DNA of 64,000 nucleotides from Herbaspirillum sp. Its GTDB lineage: Bacteria; Pseudomonadota; Gammaproteobacteria; Burkholderiales; Burkholderiaceae_D. Position 1 is the stretch's first letter; every line of letters begins with the position of its first letter. Positions 26,955 to 36,473 of the stretch are shown here, piece by piece. The notes under the pieces are model-generated. The model did no database searches. It was not told the DNA's origin and saw nothing but the letters and a program-made list of their open reading frames with translations. The DNA is taken from positions 1 to 64,000 of the forward strand of contig JAQGLY010000008.1 in assembly GCA_028292625.1 (NCBI GenBank). The letters run 5' to 3'. Position numbers and translations under genes: made by a program.

Positions 26955-27770
26955 ATGAGCGAATCGAATCGCGATCCATTCAGGGTCGCCGCAGTTCAAA
27001 TGGTATCGACGCCGCAACCGGCGCAAAACTATGAGGCCGCGCAACGGCTGGTGCGCGACGCGGCGCGGCAGGGCGCGAAAATGGTGCTGTTGCCGGAATA
27101 CTGGCCGGTAATGGGCATGCGCGACACCGACAAGCTGGCGCTGGCCGAGCGCGACGGCGGTGAAATCCAGATGCAGATGGCCGCGATGGCCCGGGACAAC
27201 GCCGTCTGGCTGATCGGCGGCACGTTGCCGCTGGCGACCGCGGACGCTGGGAAAGTGCTCAATACCACCCAGGTGTATAACCCCCAGGGCGAAATGGTCG
27301 CGCATTACGACAAAATCCATTTGTTCAGTTTCACGCACGGTGAAGAGCATTACGACGAAGCGCGCACCATAGAATACGGCGCCGACGTCAAAACCTTCGA
27401 TGCGCCGTTCGGCAGGGTCGGCTTGTCGATTTGCTATGATCTGCGTTTTCCGGAGCTCTACCGCGCGATGGGCGATTGCGCATTGATGGTAGTGCCGGCG
27501 GCGTTCACCTACACCACCGGCCAGGCGCATTGGGAGCTGCTGCTGCGCGCGCGGGCGATCGAAAACCAGTGTTACGTGCTGGCCTCGGCGCAAGGCGGCA
27601 AGCACGCCAACGGCCGCCGCACCTGGGGGCATAGCATGCTGATCGACCCCTGGGGCGAAATAAAATCCGTGCTGCCGGAAGGCGAAGGGCTTGCGATCGG
27701 CGACATCGATCCCCATCGTCTACAATACGTGAGAGAAATCCTGCCGGCATTGCGGCACAGAAAGCTTTGA
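26955..27770 (+). CDS. Nitrilase-superfamily amidase (deaminated glutathione amidase, Nit1-like)
   Basis: 271 residues. The Glu-Lys-Cys triad is visible: E in LLPEYWPV, K in HYDKIHLF, and C in SICYDLRFPELYR. The signature matches the Nit1/YbeM group, which repairs deaminated glutathione, rather than true nitrilases. Cytoplasmic. Located 63 nt after yhdP and 68 nt before tldD, an arrangement common in beta- and gammaproteobacteria. Confidence 0.9.
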   Translation: MSESNRDPFRVAAVQMVSTPQPAQNYEAAQRLVRDAARQGAKMVLLPEYWPVMGMRDTDKLALAERDGGEIQMQMAAMARDNAVWLIGGTLPLATADAGKVLNTTQVYNPQGEMVAHYDKIHLFSFTHGEEHYDEARTIEYGADVKTFDAPFGRVGLSICYDLRFPELYRAMGDCALMVVPAAFTYTTGQAHWELLLRARAIENQCYVLASAQGGKHANGRRTWGHSMLIDPWGEIKSVLPEGEGLAIGDIDPHRLQYVREILPALRHRKL

Positions 27771-27838
27771 CGCTGGTCCGCTCCATCTGCGGCCTTCCCG
27801 GGTTCCCCTATTAATTTGCTCCTCAATTTGCGACCACT

Positions 27839-29299
27839 ATGAAACCATTTGAACCGAATATGAGCGCACTGAGCGCGGCGCGCGATATATTGCTGACCCC
27901 GTTCGGCCTGGATGAGGCGGCCTTGCTCAAAACGCTGGGCACCATGTTCAGCCACAAGGTCGATTACGCGGATCTGTATTTTCAATTCACCAAAAGCGAA
28001 GGCTGGAGCCTGGAAGAGGGCATCGTCAAGACCGGCAGCTTTTCGATCGACCAGGGCGTCGGCGTACGCGCGATCTCCGGCGATAAAACCGCTTTTTCGT
28101 ATTCCGACGAAATCTCCGAACGCGCTTTGCTGGACGCCGCGGCGGCCACGCGCACCATCGGCCGTCAGGGCAGCGGCAAGATCAAGGTCGCCGGCAACAT
28201 GCAGCAAAGCGGCGGCCGTTCGCTGTATTTGCCGCATGATCCGCTGGTGTCGCTGGACGCCGCGGACAAGGTGAAGATGCTGGAACGCGTCGAGAAAATC
28301 GCCCGTGCCAAGGATCCGCGCGTGGTGCAGGTAATGGCGGGCCTGGCCGGCGAATACGATGTGGTGCTGGTGGCGCGCAGCGACGGCGTGATCGCCGCCG
28401 ATATCCGGCCGCTGGTGCGGGTGTCGGTGACGGTGATCGTGGAACAGAACGGGCGTCGCGAAATGGGCAGCAGCGGCGGCGGCGGCCGTTACGATTATGC
28501 GTATTTCAGCGAAGCGCTGCTGGAGCGTTATGCCTCCGAAGCGGTGGCCAGCGCGCTGGTCAATCTGGAAGCGCGGCCGGCGCCGGCCGGTCCGATGACC
28601 GTGGTGCTGGGGCCGGGATGGCCCGGCATTCTGCTGCATGAAGCCATCGGCCACGGCCTGGAAGGCGATTTCAACCGCAAGGGATCGAGCACCTTCGCCG
28701 GCCGTATCGGCGAGCGCGTGGCGGCCAAGGGCGTGACCGTGGTCGACGACGGCACCATCGCGGACCGCCGCGGCTCGTTGAACATCGACGACGAAGGCAA
28801 TCCTACGCAATGCACGACGCTGATCGAAGACGGCATTCTGAAAGGCTATATCCAGGACACGCTGAATGCGCGCCTGATGAAGATGCCGGTCACCGGCAAC
28901 GCGCGACGCGAATCGTTTGCGCATCTGCCGATGCCGCGCATGACCAATACCTACATGCTCAACGGCGACCGGGATCCGGCCGAAATCATCGCGTCGGTCA
29001 AGAACGGCCTGTACGCGGTCAACTTCGGCGGCGGCCAGGTCGACATCACCAACGGCAAGTTCGTGTTTTCGGCCAGCGAAGCGTACATGATCGAAGACGG
29101 CAAGGTGACTTATCCGGTCAAGGGCGCGACGCTGATCGGCAACGGTCCGGATGTGCTCAACCGGGTGGCGATGATCGGTAACGACATGCAGCTGGACCCT
29201 GGCGTGGGCGTCTGCGGCAAGGAAGGGCAGAGCGTGCCGGTGGGCGTCGGCCAGCCTACGCTGCGCATCGACGGCGTCACGGTGGGCGGTACGGTATAG
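27839..29299 (+). CDS. tldD: Metalloprotease TldD
   Basis: 486 residues. The zinc motif HEAIGH is at residues 267-272 ([20 protein letters not shown]). Full family length. TldD pairs with TldE/PmbA to degrade unfolded peptides and to process modified peptides such as microcin precursors; tldE is not in this window. An in-frame ATG 21 nt downstream is a possible alternative start. Confidence 0.95.
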   Translation: MKPFEPNMSALSAARDILLTPFGLDEAALLKTLGTMFSHKVDYADLYFQFTKSEGWSLEEGIVKTGSFSIDQGVGVRAISGDKTAFSYSDEISERALLDAAAATRTIGRQGSGKIKVAGNMQQSGGRSLYLPHDPLVSLDAADKVKMLERVEKIARAKDPRVVQVMAGLAGEYDVVLVARSDGVIAADIRPLVRVSVTVIVEQNGRREMGSSGGGGRYDYAYFSEALLERYASEAVASALVNLEARPAPAGPMTVVLGPGWPGILLHEAIGHGLEGDFNRKGSSTFAGRIGERVAAKGVTVVDDGTIADRRGSLNIDDEGNPTQCTTLIEDGILKGYIQDTLNARLMKMPVTGNARRESFAHLPMPRMTNTYMLNGDRDPAEIIASVKNGLYAVNFGGGQVDITNGKFVFSASEAYMIEDGKVTYPVKGATLIGNGPDVLNRVAMIGNDMQLDPGVGVCGKEGQSVPVGVGQPTLRIDGVTVGGTV

Positions 29300-29355
29300 G
29301 CGGTGTCCGTTCGACCGGGGCGGACGCATCGCATGCCGCGGTTGCTTCGCCCCGC

Positions 29356-29384
29356 TTGCCAAAATTGTTTATTTAGGGCATGAT
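29356..29384 (+). promoter_or_regulatory. Candidate sigma-70 promoter of the aroG leader with overlapping dyad
   Basis: TTGCCA (29356-29361), a 17-nt spacer and CATGAT (29379-29384) form a fair -35/-10 pair. GGGCA (29376-29380) and TGCCC (29385-29389) make a dyad across the -10, a possible operator. Transcription would start near 29391, about 24 nt before the leader peptide. Confidence 0.5.
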
Positions 29385-29414
29385 TGCCCATCAATTAAAT
29401 ATTTGAGCCGAATA

Positions 29415-29495
29415 ATGTCATCGTTTAACGCTTACTTCTTCTTTTACTTTAGCTATTCCAGCCTCCAGGCGGTGAAAAGCGGTAAGCGTTCGTAA
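29415..29495 (+). CDS. Phe/Tyr-rich leader peptide of the aroG attenuator
   Basis: 26 codons, ATG 29415 to TAA 29493-29495. Eight are aromatic: Phe at 4, 8, 9, 10 and 12, and Tyr at 7, 11 and 14, so seven of the eight codons 7-14 specify Phe or Tyr. Such a run is the hallmark of a ribosome-stalling leader that senses charged tRNA-Phe and tRNA-Tyr, as in the pheA leader of enterics. A weak GAG at 29405-29407 may be the ribosome-binding site. The peptide probably has no function of its own. Confidence 0.8.
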   Translation: MSSFNAYFFFYFSYSSLQAVKSGKRS

Positions 29496-29549
29496 GCAGA
29501 ATTCAAAACCAAATTTCAAAGAAACCGCCAGTGATGGCGGTTTTTTTTT
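29427..29549 (+). promoter_or_regulatory. Transcription attenuator of aroG (pause hairpin, antiterminator, terminator)
   Basis: AACGCTTAC (29427-29435) and GTAAGCGTT (29482-29490) form a perfect 9-bp stem that encloses the aromatic codons. The terminator is AAACCGCCA (29522-29530), loop GTGA, TGGCGGTTT (29535-29543), with T continuing to 29549. GGCGGT (29468-29473) can pair instead with ACCGCC (29524-29529) of the terminator's left arm, giving an antiterminator; GCGGT at 29479-29483 is an alternative partner. Stalling at Phe/Tyr codons would favour antitermination and read-through into aroG. Confidence 0.8.
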
Positions 29550-29593
29550 ATTCACTTTTCGATTGAACAAAATTTAAGTCCAGGAGAGTAAAA

Positions 29594-30652
29594 ATGCCGC
29601 GCACCGACGACCTACGCATAAGAGAAATGAAAGAATTAACACCCCCATCGCATTTGATCCGCGAATTCGCGGCATCCGAAGAAGTCGCCAATACGACGGC
29701 CGAATGCCGCAACGCATTGCATCGCATTCTGCACGGCCAGGACGACCGCATGATGGTGGTGATCGGACCCTGTTCGATCCACGACACCAAGGCGGCGATG
29801 GAATACGCGAGGCGGCTGGTAGTCGAGCGCGAACGTCTGAGCGGCGAACTTGAAATCGTGATGCGCGTGTATTTCGAAAAGCCCCGCACCACGGTGGGCT
29901 GGAAGGGCTTGATCAACGATCCGTACCTGGACAACAGCTTCCGCATCAACGACGGCTTGCGCATCGCGCGCGAACTGCTGCTCAATATCAATGAACTGGG
30001 CTTGCCGGCCGGCACCGAATTCCTGGATGTGATCAGCCCGCAATACGTGGCCGATCTGATCAGTTGGGGCGCCATCGGCGCGCGCACCACCGAATCGCAA
30101 ATTCACCGCGAGCTGGCCTCCGGCCTGTCGTGCCCGGTCGGCTTCAAGAACGGCACCGACGGCAACGTCCGGATCGCTATCGACGCGATCAAGGCCGCGT
30201 CGCAGCCGCATCATTTCCTGTCGGTCACCAAGGGCGGCCATTCGGCCATCGTGTCGACCAACGGCAATGAAGACTGCCATATCATTTTGCGCGGCGGCAA
30301 AGCGCCGAACTACGACGCCGTCAGCGTCGAAGCCGCCTGCAAGGATATCGCGGGCGCCGGTCTGGCGTCGCGGCTGATGATCGATGCATCGCATGCGAAC
30401 AGCTCGAAGAATCCGGCGAATCAGGTGCCGGTATGCGCCGACATCGCAACGCAGGTCGCCGCCGGCGATAGTCGCATTGTCGGCGTGATGGTGGAGTCGC
30501 ATCTGGTGGCCGGCCGTCAGGATCTGGTGCCGGGCAAGGAACTGGTGTACGGGCAATCGGTAACCGACGGCTGCATCGATTGGGAGCAAAGCGTGGACTT
30601 GTTGAACGGGCTGGCGGAGGCGGTCAAGCAGCGGCGGTTGATGGGGGATTAA
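29594..30652 (+). CDS. aroG: 3-deoxy-7-phosphoheptulonate (DAHP) synthase, class I
   Basis: 352 residues, AroF/G/H type. Motifs: GPCSIHD, KPRTTVGWKGL, GARTTESQIHRELASG and GFKNGTDG. It condenses phosphoenolpyruvate with erythrose 4-phosphate, the first step of the shikimate pathway. AGGAGAG precedes the start. The attenuator at 29427-29549 puts it under control of Phe/Tyr supply. Which amino acid gives feedback inhibition cannot be told from sequence alone. Confidence 0.96.
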   Translation: MPRTDDLRIREMKELTPPSHLIREFAASEEVANTTAECRNALHRILHGQDDRMMVVIGPCSIHDTKAAMEYARRLVVERERLSGELEIVMRVYFEKPRTTVGWKGLINDPYLDNSFRINDGLRIARELLLNINELGLPAGTEFLDVISPQYVADLISWGAIGARTTESQIHRELASGLSCPVGFKNGTDGNVRIAIDAIKAASQPHHFLSVTKGGHSAIVSTNGNEDCHIILRGGKAPNYDAVSVEAACKDIAGAGLASRLMIDASHANSSKNPANQVPVCADIATQVAAGDSRIVGVMVESHLVAGRQDLVPGKELVYGQSVTDGCIDWEQSVDLLNGLAEAVKQRRLMGD

Positions 30653-30659
30653 GACAGTC

Positions 30660-30679
30660 GGCGCGCTTGCAAGCGCGCC
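30660..30679. terminator. Palindromic hairpin between convergent aroG and yajQ
   Basis: GGCGCGCTT, GC, AAGCGCGCC is a 20-nt perfect palindrome. It lies 7 nt past the aroG stop and 16 nt past the yajQ stop, so it could end both transcripts. No T tract flanks it. Confidence 0.5.
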
Positions 30680-30695
30680 GCCTTCCAAACCTCGG

Positions 30696-31181
30696 TCAAT
30701 CCCGGAAATTATTGAATTCCAGCGGCAAGTCCTCCACCTTGCTGCGCAGCAGCGCCATCGCGGCCTGCAGATCGTCGCGCTTGGCGCCCGTGATGCGCAC
30801 GGCGTCGCCCTGGATGCTGGCCTGGACTTTCATCTTGCTGTCCTTGACGATACGGACGATTTTCTTGGCATCGTCGCCTTCGATGCCGTTCTTGATCTTG
30901 ATCACCTGCTTGACCTTGTCGCCGCCGATCTTCTCGATCTTGCCGATGTCCAGGAAGCGCACGTCCACATTGCGCTTGACCAGTTTGCCGGTGAGCACGT
31001 CGCGCACCTGGCCCAGTTGAAATTCGGAGTCGGCATAGGCGGTCAGATCGCGTTCCTTCTGCTCGATGCGCGCGTCGCTGCCCTTGAAATCGAAACGGGT
31101 GGTGATTTCCTTGTTGGACTGGTCGACCGCGTTTTTTACTTCGACGATGTTGGCTTCGGAGACGGTATCGAATGATGGCAT
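30696..31181 (-). CDS. yajQ: YajQ-family cyclic-di-GMP/nucleotide-binding protein
   Basis: 161 residues from ATG 31181 (MPSFDTVSE), the standard family start; the 20 codons upstream overlap the murB promoter region and are not conserved. The sequence has the usual [19 protein letters not shown] opening and the ISKIVK-like core ([20 protein letters not shown]). Homologues bind c-di-GMP or ATP/tRNA in vitro and modulate transcription factors. Cytoplasmic. Divergent from murB. Confidence 0.94.
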   Translation of the reverse strand: MPSFDTVSEANIVEVKNAVDQSNKEITTRFDFKGSDARIEQKERDLTAYADSEFQLGQVRDVLTGKLVKRNVDVRFLDIGKIEKIGGDKVKQVIKIKNGIEGDDAKKIVRIVKDSKMKVQASIQGDAVRITGAKRDDLQAAMALLRSKVEDLPLEFNNFRD

Positions 31182-31266
31182 GCTGTTTTCCTTTACTTGC
31201 AAAAGCGTCATTTTATGCCATTTCGCGCCACGCATCGCCATAAGCTGGGATGCGGCGGCTTCCAGC

Positions 31267-31272
31267 TATAAT
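31267..31272 (+). promoter_or_regulatory. Consensus -10 close to the murB start
   Basis: TATAAT at 31267-31272 ends 9 nt before the murB ATG (31282). Initiation about 7 nt downstream would give a leader of only about 3 nt, and no ribosome-binding site precedes the ATG. The -35 region is poor, so the promoter itself is uncertain. Confidence 0.4.
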
Positions 31273-31281
31273 GCGGCGCTT

Positions 31282-32307
31282 ATGTTTCCACTTTCCCTCC
31301 ACCGCGACTTTTCGTTGCGCGACCTGAACACTTTCGGCGTGGCCGCCACGGCGCACGCCTATTTGCCTGTGTCCGACATCGACGTGCTGCGCGCCGTGCG
31401 CAACGATGCGGCCCTCAATGCCTTGCCGCGCCTGGTGCTGGGCGGCGGCAGCAATGTGCTGCTGACGCGGGATTTCCCGGGGCTGGTGTTGCATATGCGC
31501 AATAGCGGCATCGAAATCACCGGCAGCGACGACGACGCGACCTATGTGCGCGCCGCCGCCGGTGAAAACTGGCACCGTCTGGTGTCGTGGACGCTGCAGC
31601 AGGGGCTGGGCGGCCTGGAAAACCTGTCCCTGATCCCGGGCAGCGTCGGCGCCGCGCCGATTCAGAATATCGGCGCCTACGGCGTGGAAATCAAGGATTG
31701 CCTGCACAGCCTGAGTATCTACGATTTCATCGATGACCGCGTGCTGACGCTGAGCAATGCGGATTGCGCGTTCGGCTATCGCGACAGCATTTTCAAACAC
31801 GCATGGCGCAATCGCGCGGTGATTCTGGATGTGACGCTCGCTCTACCGCGACTGTGGCGGCCGCGGATTTCGTATGCCGACGTGGCGAAGGCGCTGGCGG
31901 CGAGCGGCTTGAGCGATCCGACGCCGGCCGACATCAGCGCCTTGGTGATCGCGATCCGCAGCGCCAAACTGCCGGACCCGGCGGTGATCGGCAACGCCGG
32001 CAGTTTCTTCAAGAACCCGATCGTGACGGCGCAACAGCAACACACATTGCAGCGGCGCTTTCCGGAGATGGTCAGTTATGCGCAGGCCGACGGCAGTGTC
32101 AAACTGGCGGCTGGCTGGCTGATCGATCAATGCGGCTGGAAGGGAAAAAACCTGGGCGCCGCCGGCGTTTATCCGCAGCAGGCGCTGGTGCTGGTCAACC
32201 GGGGCGGTGCGTCGGGAGCGGAGATCGTCGCGCTGGCGCGTGCGATTCAGGCCGACGTGCAGCAGCGCTTTGACGTATTGCTGGAGCCGGAACCGGTATT
32301 CGTCTGA
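31282..32307 (+). CDS. murB: UDP-N-acetylenolpyruvoylglucosamine reductase
   Basis: 341 residues from ATG 31282, beginning FPLSLHRDFSLRDLNTFGV, the usual MurB N-terminus. FAD-binding motifs GGGSNVLLT, IPGSVGAAPIQNIGAYG and YRDSIFK are all present. The C-terminal part carries GNAGSFFKNP and KLAAGWLIDQCGWKG. This is the long (type I) form like E. coli MurB. It catalyses the NADPH-dependent second step of UDP-MurNAc synthesis. The start may be leaderless (TATAAT at 31267). Confidence 0.96.
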   Translation: MFPLSLHRDFSLRDLNTFGVAATAHAYLPVSDIDVLRAVRNDAALNALPRLVLGGGSNVLLTRDFPGLVLHMRNSGIEITGSDDDATYVRAAAGENWHRLVSWTLQQGLGGLENLSLIPGSVGAAPIQNIGAYGVEIKDCLHSLSIYDFIDDRVLTLSNADCAFGYRDSIFKHAWRNRAVILDVTLALPRLWRPRISYADVAKALAASGLSDPTPADISALVIAIRSAKLPDPAVIGNAGSFFKNPIVTAQQQHTLQRRFPEMVSYAQADGSVKLAAGWLIDQCGWKGKNLGAAGVYPQQALVLVNRGGASGAEIVALARAIQADVQQRFDVLLEPEPVFV

Positions 32308-32314
32308 GCGTGTA

Positions 32315-32351
32315 AAAAATGCGCCGGCGATCGTTTCGGCGGCGCATTTTT
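32315..32351. terminator. Bidirectional terminator between murB and ppnP
   Basis: AAAAATGCGCC (32315-32325) pairs with GGCGCATTTTT (32341-32351). The A run on one side and T run on the other give a T tract for both converging genes. Confidence 0.75.
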
Positions 32352-32377
32352 CAGGGGGCGCAATGCCCGGATGCCGT

Positions 32378-32692
32378 TTAACCGAAATGACAGACGTAAT
32401 CGACGGTTTCGGTGACTTCGATATCGAAGCTCGAATTGCCGGCGATTTCAAAACGCTGGCCCGCGCCATAGCCGCGCCACAGCTGTTGATCCTTCAACTT
32501 CACGCGGCATTTGCCGGCCGTGATTTCCATGATTTCAGGTGCTCCGGTGTTGAACGTCAGCGTCGACGGCAAAATCACGCCGATGGATTTTTTGGAGCCG
32601 TCGGGAAAAACGATGGTGTGGGAAATACATTTCCCGTCGAAATAGACATTGGCTTTCTTGATAACGGAAACGTGATCGAATTGAGTAGTCAT
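32378..32692 (-). CDS. ppnP: Pyrimidine/purine nucleoside phosphorylase PpnP (DUF1255, cupin fold)
   Basis: 104 residues from ATG 32692 ([10 protein letters not shown]), the normal family start and length. It has [38 protein letters not shown] and the terminal DYVCHF. PpnP phosphorolyses a broad range of nucleosides to base and ribose 1-phosphate. It lies 82 nt downstream of argG on the same strand and may be co-transcribed. Confidence 0.92.
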   Translation of the reverse strand: MTTQFDHVSVIKKANVYFDGKCISHTIVFPDGSKKSIGVILPSTLTFNTGAPEIMEITAGKCRVKLKDQQLWRGYGAGQRFEIAGNSSFDIEVTETVDYVCHFG

Positions 32693-32774
32693 CGGTGTCG
32701 TTGGAATGGGATGTGTCGAAAAAGACGCGGCCGGCCGGCGCCGCGTCCATTGATTTGCCGCTTTTTGATTGATT

Positions 32775-34010
32775 TTATTTCTTGCCGCGTTTTTCGCGCG
32801 CAATCGTCGCAATCCGCATGCGCAAGGCGTTCAGCTTGATGAAGCCGCCCGCATCGGCCTGATTGTAGGCGCCGCCGTCTTCGTCGAAGGTCGAGATCAT
32901 CATGTCGAACAGCGAATCGGTTTTCGAGTCGCGCGCCACGACGATCACATTGCCCTTGTACAGCTTGATGCGCACCCAGCCGTTGACGTTGGCTTGCGTA
33001 TGATCGATCAGGGTCTGCAGGGCCAGACGCTCCGGCGACCACCAGTAGCCGTTATAAATCATGGAAGCGTAACGCGGCATCAGGTCGTCCTTCAGATGCG
33101 CGACTTCGCGATCCAGCGTGATCGATTCGATGGCGCGGTGCGCGCGCAGCATGATGGCGCCGCCGGGGGTTTCGTAGCAGCCGCGCGACTTCATGCCGAC
33201 ATAGCGGTTTTCGACCAGATCCAGACGGCCGATGCCGTGCTTGCCGCCGAGGCGGTTCAATTCGGTCAGTACTTCATGCGCTTTCAGGCGTTTGCCGTTG
33301 ACGCTGACGATGTCGCCCTTTTCGTATTCCAGATCCAGATATTCCGCTTCGTCCGGCGCCGCTTCGGGGCTGACGGTCCAGCGCCACATGCTTTCCTCGG
33401 CTTCCGCGCTCGGGTTTTCCAGATGGCGGCCTTCGAAGCTGATGTGCAGCAGATTGGCGTCCATCGAATACGGCGCGCCGCCGTTCTTGTGTTTCATGTC
33501 GACCGCGATGCCGGCGTCTTCCGCATATTTCAGCAGTTTTTCGCGCGACAGCAGATCCCATTCGCGCCATGGCGCGATGATCTTGACGTTCGGCATCAGC
33601 GCATAGGCGCCCAGTTCGAAACGCACCTGATCGTTGCCCTTGCCGGTGGCGCCGTGCGAAATCGCGTCGGCGCCGGTCTGGCGCGCGATCTCGATCAGGC
33701 GCTTGGCGATTAGCGGACGCGCAATCGACGTGCCCAGCAGGTATTCGCCTTCATACACGGTATTGGCGCGGAACATCGGGAAGACAAAATCGCGCACGAA
33801 TTCTTCGCGCACGTCGTCGATGTAGATATTTTCCGGTTTGATGCCGAATTTCAGCGCTTTCTGACGCGCCGGCTCCAGTTCTTCGCCTTGCCCCAGATCG
33901 GCGGTGAAGGTCACCACTTCGCACTGGTAATTGTCTTGCAGCCATTTCAGGATCACCGAAGTGTCCAATCCGCCGGAATAGGCCAGAACGACTTTTTTTA
34001 CATCTGACAT
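32775..34010 (-). CDS. argG: Argininosuccinate synthase
   Basis: 411 residues. The ATP pyrophosphatase loop AYSGGLDTS is near the N-terminus; [16 protein letters not shown] and the late [16 protein letters not shown] segment are typical. It joins citrulline and aspartate using ATP in arginine synthesis. argF lies 79 nt upstream on the same strand, giving two successive pathway steps in one probable operon. Confidence 0.97.
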   Translation of the reverse strand: MSDVKKVVLAYSGGLDTSVILKWLQDNYQCEVVTFTADLGQGEELEPARQKALKFGIKPENIYIDDVREEFVRDFVFPMFRANTVYEGEYLLGTSIARPLIAKRLIEIARQTGADAISHGATGKGNDQVRFELGAYALMPNVKIIAPWREWDLLSREKLLKYAEDAGIAVDMKHKNGGAPYSMDANLLHISFEGRHLENPSAEAEESMWRWTVSPEAAPDEAEYLDLEYEKGDIVSVNGKRLKAHEVLTELNRLGGKHGIGRLDLVENRYVGMKSRGCYETPGGAIMLRAHRAIESITLDREVAHLKDDLMPRYASMIYNGYWWSPERLALQTLIDHTQANVNGWVRIKLYKGNVIVVARDSKTDSLFDMMISTFDEDGGAYNQADAGGFIKLNALRMRIATIAREKRGKK

Positions 34011-34089
34011 GTTGAGTCCCTTAAAAACGAGATGGTAATTAATGAATACTGTTTTTGATCGTTACGATGCGCGACGGCGCCAGGCCGGC

Positions 34090-35004
34090 CTACGCCACTT
34101 TCCCCAGCACCAGATATTCCAGCAAGGCTTTCTGGACGTGCAGCCGGTTTTCGGCTTCGTCCCAGACCACCGATTGCGGGCCGTCGATGACTTCGGCGGA
34201 GACTTCTTCGCCCCGGTGCGCGGGCAGGCAGTGCATGAACAGCGCGTCTTTCTTGGCGCGCGCCATCTTGTCGCCATCCACCATCCAGCCGTCGAAAGCC
34301 TTCAGGCGCGCGGCGTTCTCTTCTTCGTAACCCATGCTGGTCCAGACGTCGGTCGTGACCACGTCGGCGTCCTGGCAGGCGTCGGACGGGGAGGCAAACA
34401 GGGTATAGCGCCGATTGCTGGACGATACCAGCGCAGGATCGATGTCGTAGCCCGCGGGCGTCGACACGTTGACGTGGAAGCCGAAGACTTCGGCCGCCTG
34501 CAGCCACGAATACAGCATATTGTTGGCGTCGCCGATCCAGGCCACGGTCTTGCCGCTGATCGATGTGCGATGTTCGATGTAGGTGAAGATATCGGCCAGA
34601 ACCTGGCAGGGGTGGTGTTCGTTGGTCAGGCCGTTGATCACCGGCACGCGCGAGTTGGCGGCGAAACGATCGATGATTTCCTGGCCGAAAGTGCGGATCA
34701 TGATGATGTCGCACATGCGCGAGATGACTTGCGCCGCGTCTTCCACCGGTTCGCCGCGGCCGAGCTGGCTGTCGCGCGTGTTCAGGTAGATCGCGGCGCC
34801 GCCCAGCTGATGCATCCCGGCTTCGAACGATAGGCGGGTGCGGGTGGAGTTTTTCTCGAACACCATCACCAGCGTGCGGTCCATCAGCGGGTGATAGGGT
34901 TCGTAGTTCTTGAATTTACGCTTGATGAGGTGCGCGCGTTGAATCAGATACTCGTAATCAGCCAGCGTAAAGTCGGAGATTTGCAGGAAGTGTTTGGTGC
35001 CCAT
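34090..35004 (-). CDS. argF: Ornithine carbamoyltransferase
   Basis: 304 residues from ATG 35004 (MGTKHFLQISDF); upstream codons do not look conserved. The carbamoyl-phosphate motif STRTR and ornithine motif HCLPAHRGEE are present. It forms citrulline from ornithine and carbamoyl phosphate, just before the ArgG step. The preceding 150 nt to rsgA show no obvious ArgR box. Confidence 0.96.
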   Translation of the reverse strand: MGTKHFLQISDFTLADYEYLIQRAHLIKRKFKNYEPYHPLMDRTLVMVFEKNSTRTRLSFEAGMHQLGGAAIYLNTRDSQLGRGEPVEDAAQVISRMCDIIMIRTFGQEIIDRFAANSRVPVINGLTNEHHPCQVLADIFTYIEHRTSISGKTVAWIGDANNMLYSWLQAAEVFGFHVNVSTPAGYDIDPALVSSSNRRYTLFASPSDACQDADVVTTDVWTSMGYEEENAARLKAFDGWMVDGDKMARAKKDALFMHCLPAHRGEEVSAEVIDGPQSVVWDEAENRLHVQKALLEYLVLGKVA

Positions 35005-35158
35005 TGCATCAGATCCGGTAGCTACCGTTTGCCATAAATAAAAACGGCGGCCAGTATGAAATCTGCCCGCCGGTGATTGTAACCGGTTCAATTATAAGGG
35101 ATTTTGTCCCCAAAATGCCATTTGCGGCGGCTTGGGCGGCCATGGCCCGGGTGGCGCG

Positions 35159-36091
35159 TCAATACAGCGTTTGCGACGATTCGTGCAGCAATTGCGCGTA
35201 CAGCGCGTGCCGCATCGGCGCGATGGCGCCTTCGGCCACCGCCTGCTGCACCGCGCAACCGGGCTCGCTGAGGTGATGGCAATTATAAAATTTACAATGC
35301 CCGAGATACGGCCGGAATTCGCGGAAAGCCCGCTCCAGCATGCCTTCGCTGAGCTGATACAGCCCGAATTCCTGAAAACCCGGCGAATCGATGATCGAAG
35401 CGCCGTTACCGATCGGATACAGCCGGGTAAAGGTGGTGGTGTGCTTGCCGGTATCGAGCGCGGCCGATATTTCGCGTACCGCGATATCGGCGTCGGGCAC
35501 GATCAGGTTGATGATCGACGATTTGCCCATGCCGGACTGGCCGATCAGAATGGTCGATTGGCCCGCCAGCAGCGGCGCCATCGCGGCCAGGGTGCCATCG
35601 GGGTCGGCGCGCGCGGAAATCGGATGAATCGGATAGCCAAGTGCAGCGTATACCTCCAGCCGTTGTCGGGTTTTCGGCAGCAGCGCGGCGACATCGGTCT
35701 TGTTCAGCACGATATGCGCCGCCACACCCGCCGATTCGGCGGCGATCAGCGCGCGCGAAATCAGGTCGTCGGTGAAGCCCGGTTCGGTCGCCACCACGAT
35801 GAAGAGCTGCGTGACGTTGGCCGCCAGCAACTTGGATTTATATTGGTCGGAGCGATACAGCAGGCTTTTGCGCTCTTCTATGGTCTCGATGACGCCCTGA
35901 TTCGGCGAGGTGCGCCGGAACTGCAGCAGATCGCCGACGGCGACGTCGCTTTTCTTGCCGCGCGTCACGCATTGCAGCTTTTGCTCGCCGCATTGCACCA
36001 GGTAATGCCTGCCGTGGGCGGCGATGACAGTGCCGGTTTCCGCCGGCGGATGGTCTTTTTTGGCGCCGTTTGTTTTGAGACCGTTTTTCAT
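35159..36091 (-). CDS. rsgA: Ribosome small-subunit GTPase RsgA
   Basis: 310 residues. An N-terminal OB-fold is followed by a circularly permuted GTPase with G4 (NKTDV) ahead of G1 (GQSGMGKSS), then G3 (DSPG). The C-terminal zinc site is in [18 protein letters not shown]. It releases assembly factors during 30S maturation. It forms a run with the PCD and M48 protease genes upstream on the same strand. Confidence 0.95.
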   Translation of the reverse strand: MKNGLKTNGAKKDHPPAETGTVIAAHGRHYLVQCGEQKLQCVTRGKKSDVAVGDLLQFRRTSPNQGVIETIEERKSLLYRSDQYKSKLLAANVTQLFIVVATEPGFTDDLISRALIAAESAGVAAHIVLNKTDVAALLPKTRQRLEVYAALGYPIHPISARADPDGTLAAMAPLLAGQSTILIGQSGMGKSSIINLIVPDADIAVREISAALDTGKHTTTFTRLYPIGNGASIIDSPGFQEFGLYQLSEGMLERAFREFRPYLGHCKFYNCHHLSEPGCAVQQAVAEGAIAPMRHALYAQLLHESSQTLY

Positions 36092-36125
36092 CGGCGCGGC
36101 GCGCCTGGCGTCAAGATCGGGAAGC

Positions 36126-36473
36126 TCATGAAAACGATTGCGCGAAAATCGCGTCGACCTTGGCCGCGCAGATGAAGTCGTTGATCGACAGGCCGCCTTT
36201 GCCGCCGTTGACGCTGTGGGTATCGAAACGCACGGTGCAGCGGTTGTACGTCACCCGCAGTTCCGGATGGTGGTCTTCGGCGTGAATCACATAGGCGATG
36301 GCATTGATGAAGGCCAAGGTTTCGTAATAATCGCCGAACCCGAAGCAGCGCACGATTTTGCCGTTTTCCAGACGCCAGTCGCTCAGCGCGGCCAGGTATT
36401 GGTCGACTTCGGCCGGCGTTAGCGCCTGCGTGGCGGGGGAGCATTTCCGTTCGATCAAATCGGAGGCGTTCAT
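36126..36473 (-). CDS. phhB: Pterin-4a-carbinolamine dehydratase
   Basis: 115 residues. The active-site pattern [18 protein letters not shown] ([20 protein letters not shown]) is present. The enzyme recycles the tetrahydrobiopterin product of phenylalanine hydroxylase; the hydroxylase gene is not in this window. The start overlaps the stop of the M48 protease gene (ATGA), so the two are translationally coupled. Confidence 0.92.
   Translation of the reverse strand: MNASDLIERKCSPATQALTPAEVDQYLAALSDWRLENGKIVRCFGFGDYYETLAFINAIAYVIHAEDHHPELRVTYNRCTVRFDTHSVNGGKGGLSINDFICAAKVDAIFAQSFS

Noticed and set aside
32378..32812. Longer start of ppnP at 32812
   Set aside because: The 40 extra residues are Arg/Ala-rich, overlap the argG end and are not part of the family; the start at 32692 gives normal length.
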